Shown here in pieces: positions 37,681 to 47,557 of a stretch of 64,000 bases of DNA. The stretch's first letter is position 1. Every line of letters starts with the position of its first letter. The DNA is from Sulfurospirillum diekertiae. Lineage in GTDB: Bacteria > Campylobacterota > Campylobacteria > Campylobacterales > Sulfurospirillaceae. The notes under the pieces are model-generated. The model did no database searches and was not told where the DNA came from. It saw only the letters and a program-made list of their open reading frames with translations. The DNA is taken from the NCBI RefSeq assembly GCF_011769985.2, contig NZ_CP039734.2, positions 2,666,001 to 2,730,000 of the forward strand, in the 5' to 3' direction. The position numbers and the translations under genes are program-made.

Positions 37681-37756
37681 TGGTGGAGAATAGCGGGATC
37701 GAACCGCTGACCTCCTGCGTGCAAAGCAGGCGCTCTCCCAGCTGAGCTAATTCCCC
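37681..37756 (-). tRNA. tRNA-Ala (anticodon TGC)
   Basis: The minus strand folds as GGGGAAT...ATTCTCC acceptor stem with ACCA end, GGTTCGATCC T-arm and a CTTTGCACG anticodon loop with TGC. CCA is encoded. It is one of the two spacer tRNAs of the operon. Confidence 0.96.
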
Positions 37757-37800
37757 ATGGCTGGCCTGATGACGCAGTTATTTTCTGCAGAGACAAGGCA

Positions 37801-37857
37801 GTTTTTTAAATGGTGCAGGAGCGTACATTAAGTACGTGACTAAACCATTTAAAAAAC
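37801..37857. repeat. Nested inverted repeat between the two spacer tRNA genes
   Basis: GTTTTTTAAATGGT (37801-37814) pairs exactly with ACCATTTAAAAAAC (37844-37857). Inside the loop CGTAC (37822-37826) pairs with GTACG (37832-37836). A cruciform or RNase III processing stem of the precursor rRNA is possible. Confidence 0.75.
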
Positions 37858-37888
37858 TAACACAGGCTATGCGAAAAAGAACAAGTCA

Positions 37889-37965
37889 TGGTGGGCTTAA
37901 GAGGACTCGAACCTCTGACCTTACCCTTATCAGGGGTACGCTCTAACCACCTGAGCTATAAGCCC
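37889..37965 (-). tRNA. tRNA-Ile (anticodon GAT)
   Basis: The minus strand reads GGGCTTATAGCTCAGG..., anticodon loop CTGATAAG, T-arm GGTTCGAGTCC and TAAGCCC-ACCA. Length 77 with CCA encoded. It lies between 16S and tRNA-Ala, the usual 16S-Ile-Ala-23S order. Confidence 0.96.
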
Positions 37966-38052
37966 CTCTTTCATTCAATCTCTCAAAACTAAATAAGCTT
38001 CCTTAGCAGTTCTCGCCGGAGCACCATTGTGAGATAGTGCCCCTATACTCTA

Positions 38053-39563
<1,511 letters not shown>

Positions 39564-39955
39564 TTTTTATGAAGTGTTCTTCATTTGACTTAAAGTATCT
39601 CTTTTTTTAATAAAGAGTTGATAATCTCTTTTTTCGCGTCACTGACTAAGGTCGCTTATTTAGATTTCAAAGATTGAATTTGACATTGTTAAAATGGTAA
39701 TGAACGTGAAGCTTATCCCCTACTTTGGGTACTTCTCTTTAACCCCGCTTTCTCAAACGAGGACGAAATTATATATCCTTACACCTTACAAAGACATTAA
39801 ACATATACAGGTTCAGATTAGTTTTTTTATTCCTCTCAAGTTGATTAATTTTTCGTTTACTCTCTTTCCATATAATAGACAATCCACAAATTGCATTTCA
39901 TCTTATTAATTTGATAAAATGCGATTTGATTTTACGTCTTTTGAAGGAGAATTAC
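39564..39955 (-). promoter_or_regulatory. rRNA operon leader and promoter region
   Basis: On the minus strand a TATAAT -10 lies at 39768-39773, which would start transcription near 39761, about 200 bases before the mature 16S end. No strong -35 element is clear, as is common in Campylobacterota. The right end carries the ribosome binding site of the divergent Bax1-I gene (GAAGGAGAATTAC). No gene is supported here. Confidence 0.5.
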
Positions 39956-40663
39956 ATGGGACTGTATGACAGAAACTACATACAACACAATGCTCAAGAG
40001 AGTACCTACGAGCAGACAAAGGTCAATGAAAGCTCTATGGGAGTTTTTATTAAACAGACCTATCAACTGTTTGCAGCATCATTACTTGCGGCAAGTGCTG
40101 GCTCATATGTTGGAATTGGTATGGCAAAAACTATCTCTTCTTGGTATTTAGGCCTTGTCATTTTAGAGTTTGTCTTCTTATTTGGACTTTTTGCTGCTAA
40201 AAAGAAAGCTGGGCTCAATATGATTTTGCTTTTTGGTTTTACATTTATCAGTGGATTAACACTCGTCCCTTTGCTATCACATACATTGGGAATGCCAGGG
40301 GGTGCTAGTATTGTGGCTAATGCCTTCATTTTAACAACAGTTGCTTTTGGCGGTCTTTCTGTATTTGCGATGAATACCACAAGAGATTTTTCTGCAATGG
40401 GTAAGATGTTATTTATTACATTGATTGTAATTGTGGTTGCGGGTATTATTAATATCTTTTTTCATAGCCCAATTTTACAACTAGCTATTGCTAGCATTAG
40501 CTCTATCTTGTTTAGTGCATTTATTCTTTATGATACACAAAACATTATTAAAGGTGCTTATGAGACACCTATTGAAGGCGCTATTGCATTGTATTTAGAT
40601 TTTTTAAATCTCTTTATCTCTTTACTTCAAATTCTAGGAATTTTTGGATCACGCGACGAATAG
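39956..40663 (+). CDS. Bax inhibitor-1/YccA-family membrane protein
   Basis: The 235-residue protein has seven hydrophobic segments after a polar N-terminal tail of about 35 residues. The final segment LYDTQNIIKGAYETPIEGAIALYLD carries the conserved aspartates of the BI-1 family pore. It starts at the ATG at 39956 after GAAGGAGAATTAC. BI-1/YccA proteins influence membrane protease FtsH or proton/calcium leak in bacteria. The 3' end has a terminator. Confidence 0.92.
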   Translation: MGLYDRNYIQHNAQESTYEQTKVNESSMGVFIKQTYQLFAASLLAASAGSYVGIGMAKTISSWYLGLVILEFVFLFGLFAAKKKAGLNMILLFGFTFISGLTLVPLLSHTLGMPGGASIVANAFILTTVAFGGLSVFAMNTTRDFSAMGKMLFITLIVIVVAGIINIFFHSPILQLAIASISSILFSAFILYDTQNIIKGAYETPIEGAIALYLDFLNLFISLLQILGIFGSRDE

Positions 40664-40681
40664 GCTTTTATTCAAATATAC

Positions 40682-40722
40682 AAAAGGGGCGAGAGAATTT
40701 AATTCCTCTGCCCCTTTTTTTT
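40682..40722 (+). terminator. Rho-independent terminator of the Bax1-I gene
   Basis: AAAAGGGGC (40682-40690) pairs with GCCCCTTTT (40710-40718), with AGAG/CTCT and AATT/AATT extending the stem, followed by a T run to 40722. A palindrome copy at 40725-40734 follows immediately. Confidence 0.85.
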
Positions 40723-40740
40723 ATTTACATGTAAAATATT

Positions 40741-41952
40741 TTAACCTAAAGGTTCATTGACCTTGATCTCACATTTACCACTTTTATCACATTTAATATT
40801 GGCATCAAAGTAAAATATTTTACTAACATCAATTTTTGTATTTTTAAGTTTTAAGAACGCTTCCATAGATCTTCCACCTGCTGAGCAGTTCATAATCACC
40901 ACTTTACCTTTAGGAAGCTTGGCTGCAAATTCCGTTGCACTCATTTTCCCTGCTTCAATATTGATAGCCCCTTTAATATGCCCATTAGCAAACTCACCAG
41001 GTGTTCTAACATCTATTACAGCTACATTCGCAGGAATTTTATCACTCATAATAAGCGCTTTATACCATTCTCCATCCACAGTACCCTCATCTTCACCTAA
41101 TTTGATACCGTCCACAAAAGCATCTTTTTTAGGCGTCGTTGCTACTTCTACTTTTTTAGCACCACCCGCTGTGGTTTGCAACCCTGCTTCTTTCCATTCA
41201 GGGTACCCACCAGCGTAGACACTGATTTTTTGATAGCCAAATTCTTGAAGTTTTTTAGCTAAATTATGTGATTTAGCACATGAATAGCCTTCGCAAAAGC
41301 TTACGATAGGGGTTGTTTTATCTACAGGCAATCGACCTTTTAGTTTATCAAGCTCTTCATCGCTCATATACATTGAACCTGGTATTGTTCCTGCCATATA
41401 TTTTGCATAAGGACGTGCATCCATAAAAAGAGCACTGTTATTTTTGAAAATGGCTTGAGCTGCTGGCAAGCCTATTTCTGGATAGTTTTTAGTAATCCAT
41501 TCAGGTTCACCCGCTTGGTACAATTTAACATTAGTAAAGCCTTGTTCTTTCAGATAGCCTGCAACGATTGGGCTTTTTTCACACTCCCATCCACCACAAT
41601 AGACAATAATTTCTTTATCTTTAGCCACTTTATCTAATTGACCAATATATTGATCAATTTGCGTATCGGGAATATTCAAGCTTGAAGGAATCGTACTTGC
41701 TAAATATTTTGGATGGGGACGAGCGTCAATCAAGAGTGCTTTGGCACCATCTCTTGTTCCATTACCTATAGCTATTTTAACGTAAGCATAATCTACATTT
41801 TCAAGTTTATACTTTTCAATCAACTCTTTGACATGTGCTGTTGGTTCAGTTAATACTTTTGCACTCGGGGTGCTTGCTTCTGGATGTGTGCTACATCCGC
41901 CAAGTAGCAAACCTATAACAACAATGCTTGAACTAATTATGCGTAATTTCAT
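40741..41952 (-). CDS. Triple-rhodanese lipoprotein
   Basis: Starts at ATG 41952 (403 residues), after AAAAGGAAATAAG; an upstream alternative at 41991 lacks a ribosome binding site. The signal KLRIISSSIVVIGLLLGGCST has a lipobox. Three rhodanese domains follow, with active Cys in VYCGGWEC, VSFCEGYSC and MNCSAGGRS. The first two carry DARP before the core. Such sulfurtransferases can carry sulfane sulfur from polysulfide in the periplasm; it is next to psrABC, on the same strand. Role as a Sud-like partner is inference. Confidence 0.85.
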   Translation of the reverse strand: MKLRIISSSIVVIGLLLGGCSTHPEASTPSAKVLTEPTAHVKELIEKYKLENVDYAYVKIAIGNGTRDGAKALLIDARPHPKYLASTIPSSLNIPDTQIDQYIGQLDKVAKDKEIIVYCGGWECEKSPIVAGYLKEQGFTNVKLYQAGEPEWITKNYPEIGLPAAQAIFKNNSALFMDARPYAKYMAGTIPGSMYMSDEELDKLKGRLPVDKTTPIVSFCEGYSCAKSHNLAKKLQEFGYQKISVYAGGYPEWKEAGLQTTAGGAKKVEVATTPKKDAFVDGIKLGEDEGTVDGEWYKALIMSDKIPANVAVIDVRTPGEFANGHIKGAINIEAGKMSATEFAAKLPKGKVVIMNCSAGGRSMEAFLKLKNTKIDVSKIFYFDANIKCDKSGKCEIKVNEPLG

Positions 41953-42263
41953 CTTATTTCCTTTTTCATAGTTGTACATTGTTAGACTCAATTCTTAAAA
42001 ATATTTCTTGAGCACTAAAACGTTATTAATCACTATTGTGACACCAAAAAGCTATAGACCTAATAATTATATAAATAAAATATAATAAAAATTATATTTT
42101 ATTACTTAAAAAGAATTAGACATTTAAAAAAAGTTTAACAAAAAAACTATTTTTTACCAAGAGTAGCATATGATTTTTGATAATTCAAACGTGGAGTCAA
42201 AGAAGATTTTAAAAGCGAGGTATGGGGGAAAATATTTCCCCCAAAAGATGAAAAAACTATAAT
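41953..42263. other. Intergenic region between psrC and the rhodanese gene
   Basis: This 311-base stretch is AT-rich, with a TATAATAAAAATTATATT inverted repeat-like part at about 42081-42100. No gene, tRNA or palindrome copy was seen. It may hold the rhodanese promoter and the psrC terminator. Confidence 0.45.
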
Positions 42264-43439
42264 TTAATGATGTGCACTTTCAGTATCATCAAGATTAAAT
42301 ACTTTATCTGCAAGATAATACATAAATAACGCTAAGCCAATGCCACCAAATCCTATTGCAAACTCTGCTGCAGAAGGAAAATAATTTACAAAGGTAGGTG
42401 CTAGTTGGTATTCTGCACGTTTGAGTGTTGTCATAGGATAGAGCAATGTGTCATGAACCAAATCATAACGCATAAAGAAAATACCCACCATGCCTGATAT
42501 AGAGGCATATACGGTTGCTTTAATTGCCTTGGCATTACTGACCAAAATAATCGTAAATGGTATCAACATGCCTAAAATTAACTCACCGAACCAAAAAGTG
42601 GGGCTTTTCGTCGCATGTAAAATAGTTTCTGCACGCTCTGGCATATCTCCATAAAGTGCTGTTATAATTTTCCATGCTTCAAAGAAGATAAGTACCGCTA
42701 AAAGCATGCCTAAAATTTTTGCAAGTTTGACAAGCATTACACTTACTTTTTCAGGGAAATTCATTTTATATCTAAAACCATACATTAAGAAAACCAAATA
42801 ACATCCTGTGATCATTGCTGAAAGAATGAAATAGACAGGATAAAATACACCATTGGCAGATGGACGTGAGATCAAAAATCCAAAAACGGCACCAAGATTT
42901 GAGTGTGCTGCAAGACCGACTAAAAGACCGCAAATACCAAAGATTTTAGAAAACGTATGATTGACTTTAATCGCTAAAAAGAAAAATTCTAAACAGATAA
43001 ACGTAAGGTAAAGACCATACAAGGTTCCCATCCACCAAATAGCAGAGGTAAGCCCTGGTGTTAAGACGTTGTAAATCAACATCGTCATTGGGTGACCAAT
43101 TTCTAAGCCAATAACGGCGAAACCTGAACTAATCGTGATAATGGCACCCGCAATGGCACGCTTACCAATTTGTTGAAACTCTGGAATGCCAAAAACATGC
43201 CCAATTGAAGAGATAATACAAAGACCCGTACTGGATACAACAAAGAAAACATACATCGCAATTAGTAAACCCCATGGATGTTGTCTTGTTACATTATATA
43301 CATGATGTCCATGCAAAATGTAGGCAACCGCACCTGCAGCAAAAGCTGCAAGAAGTGCGACAGTTGTAAATGCCATCACTAAATTGAGTGGTGTTTTTTC
43401 AAAATAAAAGAGTTTTTTCAAAGAAATTGTTTGCATCAT
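42264..43439 (-). CDS. psrC: Polysulfide/thiosulfate reductase membrane subunit (NrfD/PsrC family)
   Basis: The 391-residue protein has eight or more membrane helices and the NrfD-family layout (LVGLAAHSNLGAVFGFLISRP in the middle). In psr/phs complexes the C subunit binds menaquinol and passes electrons to the Fe-S subunit. The order psrA-psrB-psrC on the minus strand is complete: psrB lies 6 bases away. The electron acceptor may be polysulfide, thiosulfate or sulfur; phsC is an equally valid name. Confidence 0.85.
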   Translation of the reverse strand: MMQTISLKKLFYFEKTPLNLVMAFTTVALLAAFAAGAVAYILHGHHVYNVTRQHPWGLLIAMYVFFVVSSTGLCIISSIGHVFGIPEFQQIGKRAIAGAIITISSGFAVIGLEIGHPMTMLIYNVLTPGLTSAIWWMGTLYGLYLTFICLEFFFLAIKVNHTFSKIFGICGLLVGLAAHSNLGAVFGFLISRPSANGVFYPVYFILSAMITGCYLVFLMYGFRYKMNFPEKVSVMLVKLAKILGMLLAVLIFFEAWKIITALYGDMPERAETILHATKSPTFWFGELILGMLIPFTIILVSNAKAIKATVYASISGMVGIFFMRYDLVHDTLLYPMTTLKRAEYQLAPTFVNYFPSAAEFAIGFGGIGLALFMYYLADKVFNLDDTESAHH

Positions 43440-43445
43440 AAACTC

Positions 43446-44009
43446 CTACAATATATAAAATAGTTTTGGTTTAGTACCCAAGTGACTCTTCACTTGACGA
43501 TACTCTTTATTCACAAGCAACTGTGAAATTTCGCTATTTGGATCATCCAAGTCACCAAATACTCTTACTTTTGTCGGGCAGGTTGCTTGACATGCTGTGG
43601 TTGTTTCACCATTAGCCAGTCTCGTATCTGAACAGAAAGTACATTTATCAACCGTATTGGTTCGATTATCCACATAACGCGCATCATAAGGGCACGCATT
43701 AATACAATACGTACACAAGATACATTTAGTAGGATCAACCATAACCATGCCATCTTTACTGTAATAAGTTGCATTCGTAGGGCAGACTTGTTGACACGGT
43801 GCATTGTCACAATGTTGACATTGACTTGGTTGATAGGTTTGGGACGCAATAGAGATATTGGGAAATTGTCCTTCTGCCTCTTTAACCCCTACCCAAATAC
43901 GATAATGATCGGGTAGGAGTAAAACACCATTTTCTTCTTTACATGCACTTTCACATGCTTTACAATTAATACAATTATTGTAATTTAGTGCCATTCCATA
44001 ACGTGCCAT
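43446..44009 (-). CDS. psrB: Polysulfide/thiosulfate reductase 4Fe-4S subunit
   Basis: The 187-residue protein starts at ATG 44009, with AAAGG upstream, rather than at a TTG at 44015. It has four ferredoxin-type Cys groups (CINCKACESAC, CQHCDNAPCQQVC, CILCTYCINAC, CTFC and CQATC), the usual set for an electron-transfer subunit of DMSO-reductase family complexes. It lies two bases from the psrA stop. Confidence 0.93.
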   Translation of the reverse strand: MARYGMALNYNNCINCKACESACKEENGVLLLPDHYRIWVGVKEAEGQFPNISIASQTYQPSQCQHCDNAPCQQVCPTNATYYSKDGMVMVDPTKCILCTYCINACPYDARYVDNRTNTVDKCTFCSDTRLANGETTTACQATCPTKVRVFGDLDDPNSEISQLLVNKEYRQVKSHLGTKPKLFYIL

Positions 44010-44011
44010 AA

Positions 44012-46351
44012 TCAAACCTTTCTAATTTCTACAATTGTGTCATGAAGACAAGAGGCTCCATGCATTGGCTCAATGCTATCTTCAATAATCGCTGCATCAT
44101 TACCACCATTATGATATGCGCGCGTTAATGCTTCAGAGTAGTTGCCAAATCCATGGATAAAGAAGAGTGTATCGGGACCAATTTTCTCGGTTGGATACGC
44201 TTTAATCGTTGTTTTACCCACTTTACTGGCGACTTCGATTTTATCACCAAATTTGATACCCATTTTTTCTGCTGTACGTTTGTTAATCCATGCAAAATTT
44301 TCAGGAACAAGGTTCAGCAACATGCGATTGTTAGATGTACCAGATTGTGTAAATTGAGCATGGCGACCGGTTACAAATCTAAATTTACCAGCAGGAACAG
44401 CCATTTCATACTCTTTTTTCCATACAGGCATCGCATCAATACCTTTTTTAGCAAGTGCAGGGACTGAACACTCAACTTTACCTGATGGCGTAGCAAATTT
44501 ATTATTCTTTACAGAATAAGCGCGTTTTGCATCAGGATAGTATTCATAGTCATTCACACCTGTTTTTTTGAAATATTCATTCATATTAGGATAGAAGACA
44601 CCTTTTTCTTTTAATATTTCTGCGGCACCTTCATACTTAGCAACGGCATGCTCATTCAGCTCTTCTTGTGAAGAAGCAAATGGCTTGGTAAGATCAAAAT
44701 CTCCATATACTTTATCTTCGCCATCATCTTCAATGGATGATTGCACATCTTCATCGTATTTTTTTGTGATTTCAAACAGTGGTTTTGAAAGTTTTGCGCT
44801 GAGTCCACGCATAATTTCCATAATCGGCTTACTCTCAAACATAGGATCAACCACTTTATTGCGTTGTGCTATAGAAGGCTCAATACCCCCAAAAGAGACA
44901 ACAGGATCGGTTCGCTCTAAGTAAGTACACTCCGGTAAGATAACATCACTGAGCATCACGGTATCACTTGGCATCGTATCAATCGTAACGACTAAATCCA
45001 AGTTTTTAAGAAACTCTGCTGTTTTAGCGTTGTTTGGCATATTTTGCATTGGATTGTGTTTGTAGTTAAACAGTGCACGAATCGGATAGGGGCTTCTTTT
45101 TTCTAACACCATGTTTCTAAAAGCGACCCATGAACCAGAACCGCCCACAACGGCTGCTTCATCTTTTTCAATTCTTGGTTTTGCTTGTGCATACATTGGA
45201 GAAGGAATTTCATGCTCGGCGAGTGCTAAACTTTTACCAAAACAGATACCACCTTTAATATCAACACCACCACCGAGTGCTGAAAAGATCGCTTGAGCTC
45301 GACGCAATTGGAAATCATTTTTAGACCATGTCGTACGTCTTCCTTGGTAGTAAATTGATTGAGGTGCATTCACCATAAAATCACGTGCAACTTGGTAAAT
45401 ATCGGCTGCTTTAATACCTGTAATTTTCTCAGCCCATTCAGGAGTGTAGTTATTACTTAAAATATGTTCTTTATAGGCATCAAAACCATTAAAATAGTTT
45501 TCAACAAACGCTTTATTGTAAATCTCTTCTTTGATCGCAACATAAGTGAGTGCTAGAACAAAAGCTAAATCAGTTCCAACATTAATAGCAAGCCATTTGT
45601 CACTTTTGGCTGCAGTATTGGTAAAGCGAGGATCGACGGTTACGAGTTTTGCACCACGACCTTTGGTACGTTTGAAAAAATCCATGGTATCGGGAGTCAC
45701 AATGGCTTCCGCACGATTGGCTCCTGCCATAATGACATACTTGGCATTGTCCAAGTCGGCTTGACCATAACCACCAATGGTGAGTGAATACCCTGAAACG
45801 GTTGTTGCAAGACAAAGACTTACATGGTTAAGAAAATGAGAAGAACCAAACATCGTAAAGAAACTGTGGAACGTATGTTCTGCCATACCTTCTCCCGCAC
45901 AAAAAGCTACGGTTGAACGGTTATCTTTCTCTTCATCTAAAATTTTGGTGAGTTTTTCATTAATGTAAGCATATGCTTCGTCCCAACTGACGCGCTTAAA
46001 CTTGCCACTTCCTTTTTCACCATCACGAATTAACGGATACTTTAAACGATCTGGATCATACAGTGCTTGAATACCTGAATTGCCTCTTGCACAAAGCATA
46101 TTACGTGATTTTGGGAAAAGTGGGTTCGGATCAAGTTTTTCAACGACTCCATTGTGTACATGCGCAATTGCCGCACATTTATTAACACACATTTCACATA
46201 ATGTTGCTACTCTTTTATCTTCATTGCCAACTTTTTTGGCTGGTGATGTAGCGCTCGCCATAATGGAAGAGGAACTAAGGCTCACTCCGCCAGCGATAGA
46301 CATCGCTACACTCCCTTGAAGAAATCTCCTTCTCGAGATCTCTACTTTCAT
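44012..46351 (-). CDS. psrA: Polysulfide/thiosulfate reductase molybdopterin subunit
   Basis: The 779-residue protein starts with a Tat signal (SRRRFLQGSVAM), has the Fe-S binding CEMCVNKCAAIAHVHNG...CARGNSG, and the bis-MGD fold with FNYKHNPMQNMPNN and a C-terminal RFVTGRHAQFTQSGT. It is a periplasmic molybdenum enzyme of the Psr/Phs group; arsenate or selenate reductases are less likely because of the PsrB and PsrC partners. It needs molybdenum cofactor, made with MoaC and MobA encoded here. No palindrome copy lies in the operon. Confidence 0.88.
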   Translation of the reverse strand: MKVEISRRRFLQGSVAMSIAGGVSLSSSSIMASATSPAKKVGNEDKRVATLCEMCVNKCAAIAHVHNGVVEKLDPNPLFPKSRNMLCARGNSGIQALYDPDRLKYPLIRDGEKGSGKFKRVSWDEAYAYINEKLTKILDEEKDNRSTVAFCAGEGMAEHTFHSFFTMFGSSHFLNHVSLCLATTVSGYSLTIGGYGQADLDNAKYVIMAGANRAEAIVTPDTMDFFKRTKGRGAKLVTVDPRFTNTAAKSDKWLAINVGTDLAFVLALTYVAIKEEIYNKAFVENYFNGFDAYKEHILSNNYTPEWAEKITGIKAADIYQVARDFMVNAPQSIYYQGRRTTWSKNDFQLRRAQAIFSALGGGVDIKGGICFGKSLALAEHEIPSPMYAQAKPRIEKDEAAVVGGSGSWVAFRNMVLEKRSPYPIRALFNYKHNPMQNMPNNAKTAEFLKNLDLVVTIDTMPSDTVMLSDVILPECTYLERTDPVVSFGGIEPSIAQRNKVVDPMFESKPIMEIMRGLSAKLSKPLFEITKKYDEDVQSSIEDDGEDKVYGDFDLTKPFASSQEELNEHAVAKYEGAAEILKEKGVFYPNMNEYFKKTGVNDYEYYPDAKRAYSVKNNKFATPSGKVECSVPALAKKGIDAMPVWKKEYEMAVPAGKFRFVTGRHAQFTQSGTSNNRMLLNLVPENFAWINKRTAEKMGIKFGDKIEVASKVGKTTIKAYPTEKIGPDTLFFIHGFGNYSEALTRAYHNGGNDAAIIEDSIEPMHGASCLHDTIVEIRKV

Positions 46352-46686
46352 CGCGTCTCCTTGTTATCTTTTGCCTTTAAGTTTCGTACTTTAAAACTGG
46401 GTTTAAAAGTACGTCTTTGTATATCCATTGTAAAGCATCTATCTTAGAAAGAACTTACAAAAGATAAAAAAAAGTATCATAAAATGCAAAAAGCTATATA
46501 AACGCCTATTTTAGGTGATTTAAAATGTAATAAATTATGAGATATTTGGATATATTTTAGGTATAAAGTAAATTTTTGTAAACTTTTTTTGCCATTTTTT
46601 TCTAATTTTAGATAAAAAAATACGATGAAAGTAAATTTATTCATTTAAGGATAAACACTTATTATAGGCATTTTTATAAATTTTGG
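46352..46686. other. Intergenic region upstream of psrA
   Basis: This 335-base AT-rich stretch has runs of T near 46580-46610 and must include the psrA promoter. No clear -10/-35 pair, Fnr-type box or terminator was found. The psrA ribosome binding site AAGGAGACGCG lies at its left end (about 46353-46363). Confidence 0.5.
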
Positions 46687-47406
46687 TTATATTTTATTAA
46701 CCTTTTGAAATATTTTAGATATACCCCAAATAAAAAGTACTTCAAATTCAAGATATTCATGTGGATAATTTTGAATCAATGCTTTGGTTTGTGTCACATT
46801 TAACCTTCTTTGCCCACCACTAACGCCACTTTTTTTGATGTAGCGAAATTTTGAAAGATTGTCATCAAAAAAGAGGCGAAATGTTTTGATTTCATATTTA
46901 CATGTAAAATGAGTTTCAAACATTTCGGCTAAGCTTTTTGCGTTGGGTAAAAAGGTAGGCAGATGACTCATCGCATAGATCGTTTCGAAAGTTTTATCGG
47001 TAAAAACAGCAAATGCCCCTTCTTTACATGTAAAGACCATTTTGGAGATTAACGCTTTGATATCATTGGCCCATTGCAATGCAGAAGATGAAACCAAAAG
47101 ATCGTAAGGCGGTGTCAATTTTGAAAGCAATGTAAGTGCCTCAAAATCCTCACAAATAATTTCAACCTCTTTACATGTAGGGTGAAGATCACACATACCT
47201 TGAGCACTGTCCACTCCTGTAAAACGCTCTACCTGCCATGTAATATTTTTAAATACGGCACCACTTCCACACCCCAAATCTAAAATTGTTTTAGGCTGAG
47301 TTGTAATATGGGAAACTAAATAATGTGCTATATCTTGTTGTAATGCAGTGTAATCATCGTAACGATAGGCATTTTTAGAAAATTCTTTGATATGTTTTGC
47401 GATCAT
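46687..47406 (-). CDS. BioC-like malonyl-ACP methyltransferase
   Basis: The 239-residue protein starts IKEFSKNAYRYDDYTALQQDIA, resembling BioC, and has the SAM loop ILDLGCGSGAVFKN and the SALQWANDI segment. BioC methylates malonyl-ACP at the start of biotin synthesis. A general methyltransferase is possible; no other bio genes are here. Palindromes at 46898-46907 (FTCK) and 47024-47033 (FTCK) and a near copy at 47171-47180 (PTCK) make it the densest gene for this repeat. Confidence 0.65.
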   Translation of the reverse strand: MIAKHIKEFSKNAYRYDDYTALQQDIAHYLVSHITTQPKTILDLGCGSGAVFKNITWQVERFTGVDSAQGMCDLHPTCKEVEIICEDFEALTLLSKLTPPYDLLVSSSALQWANDIKALISKMVFTCKEGAFAVFTDKTFETIYAMSHLPTFLPNAKSLAEMFETHFTCKYEIKTFRLFFDDNLSKFRYIKKSGVSGGQRRLNVTQTKALIQNYPHEYLEFEVLFIWGISKIFQKVNKI

Positions 47407-47557
47407 GTTAACAGAATATCCACTCTTTTTTAAATAAATTATACTGCCTTCTCTTTTAAAAACGAGACCTTTACATGTAAAAAAATTTAACTATGAGCAA
47501 TGTAAGTTTAAGATAATTTTTTCTACAATAAATGATCATAAAAATAAAGGGGCAAAA

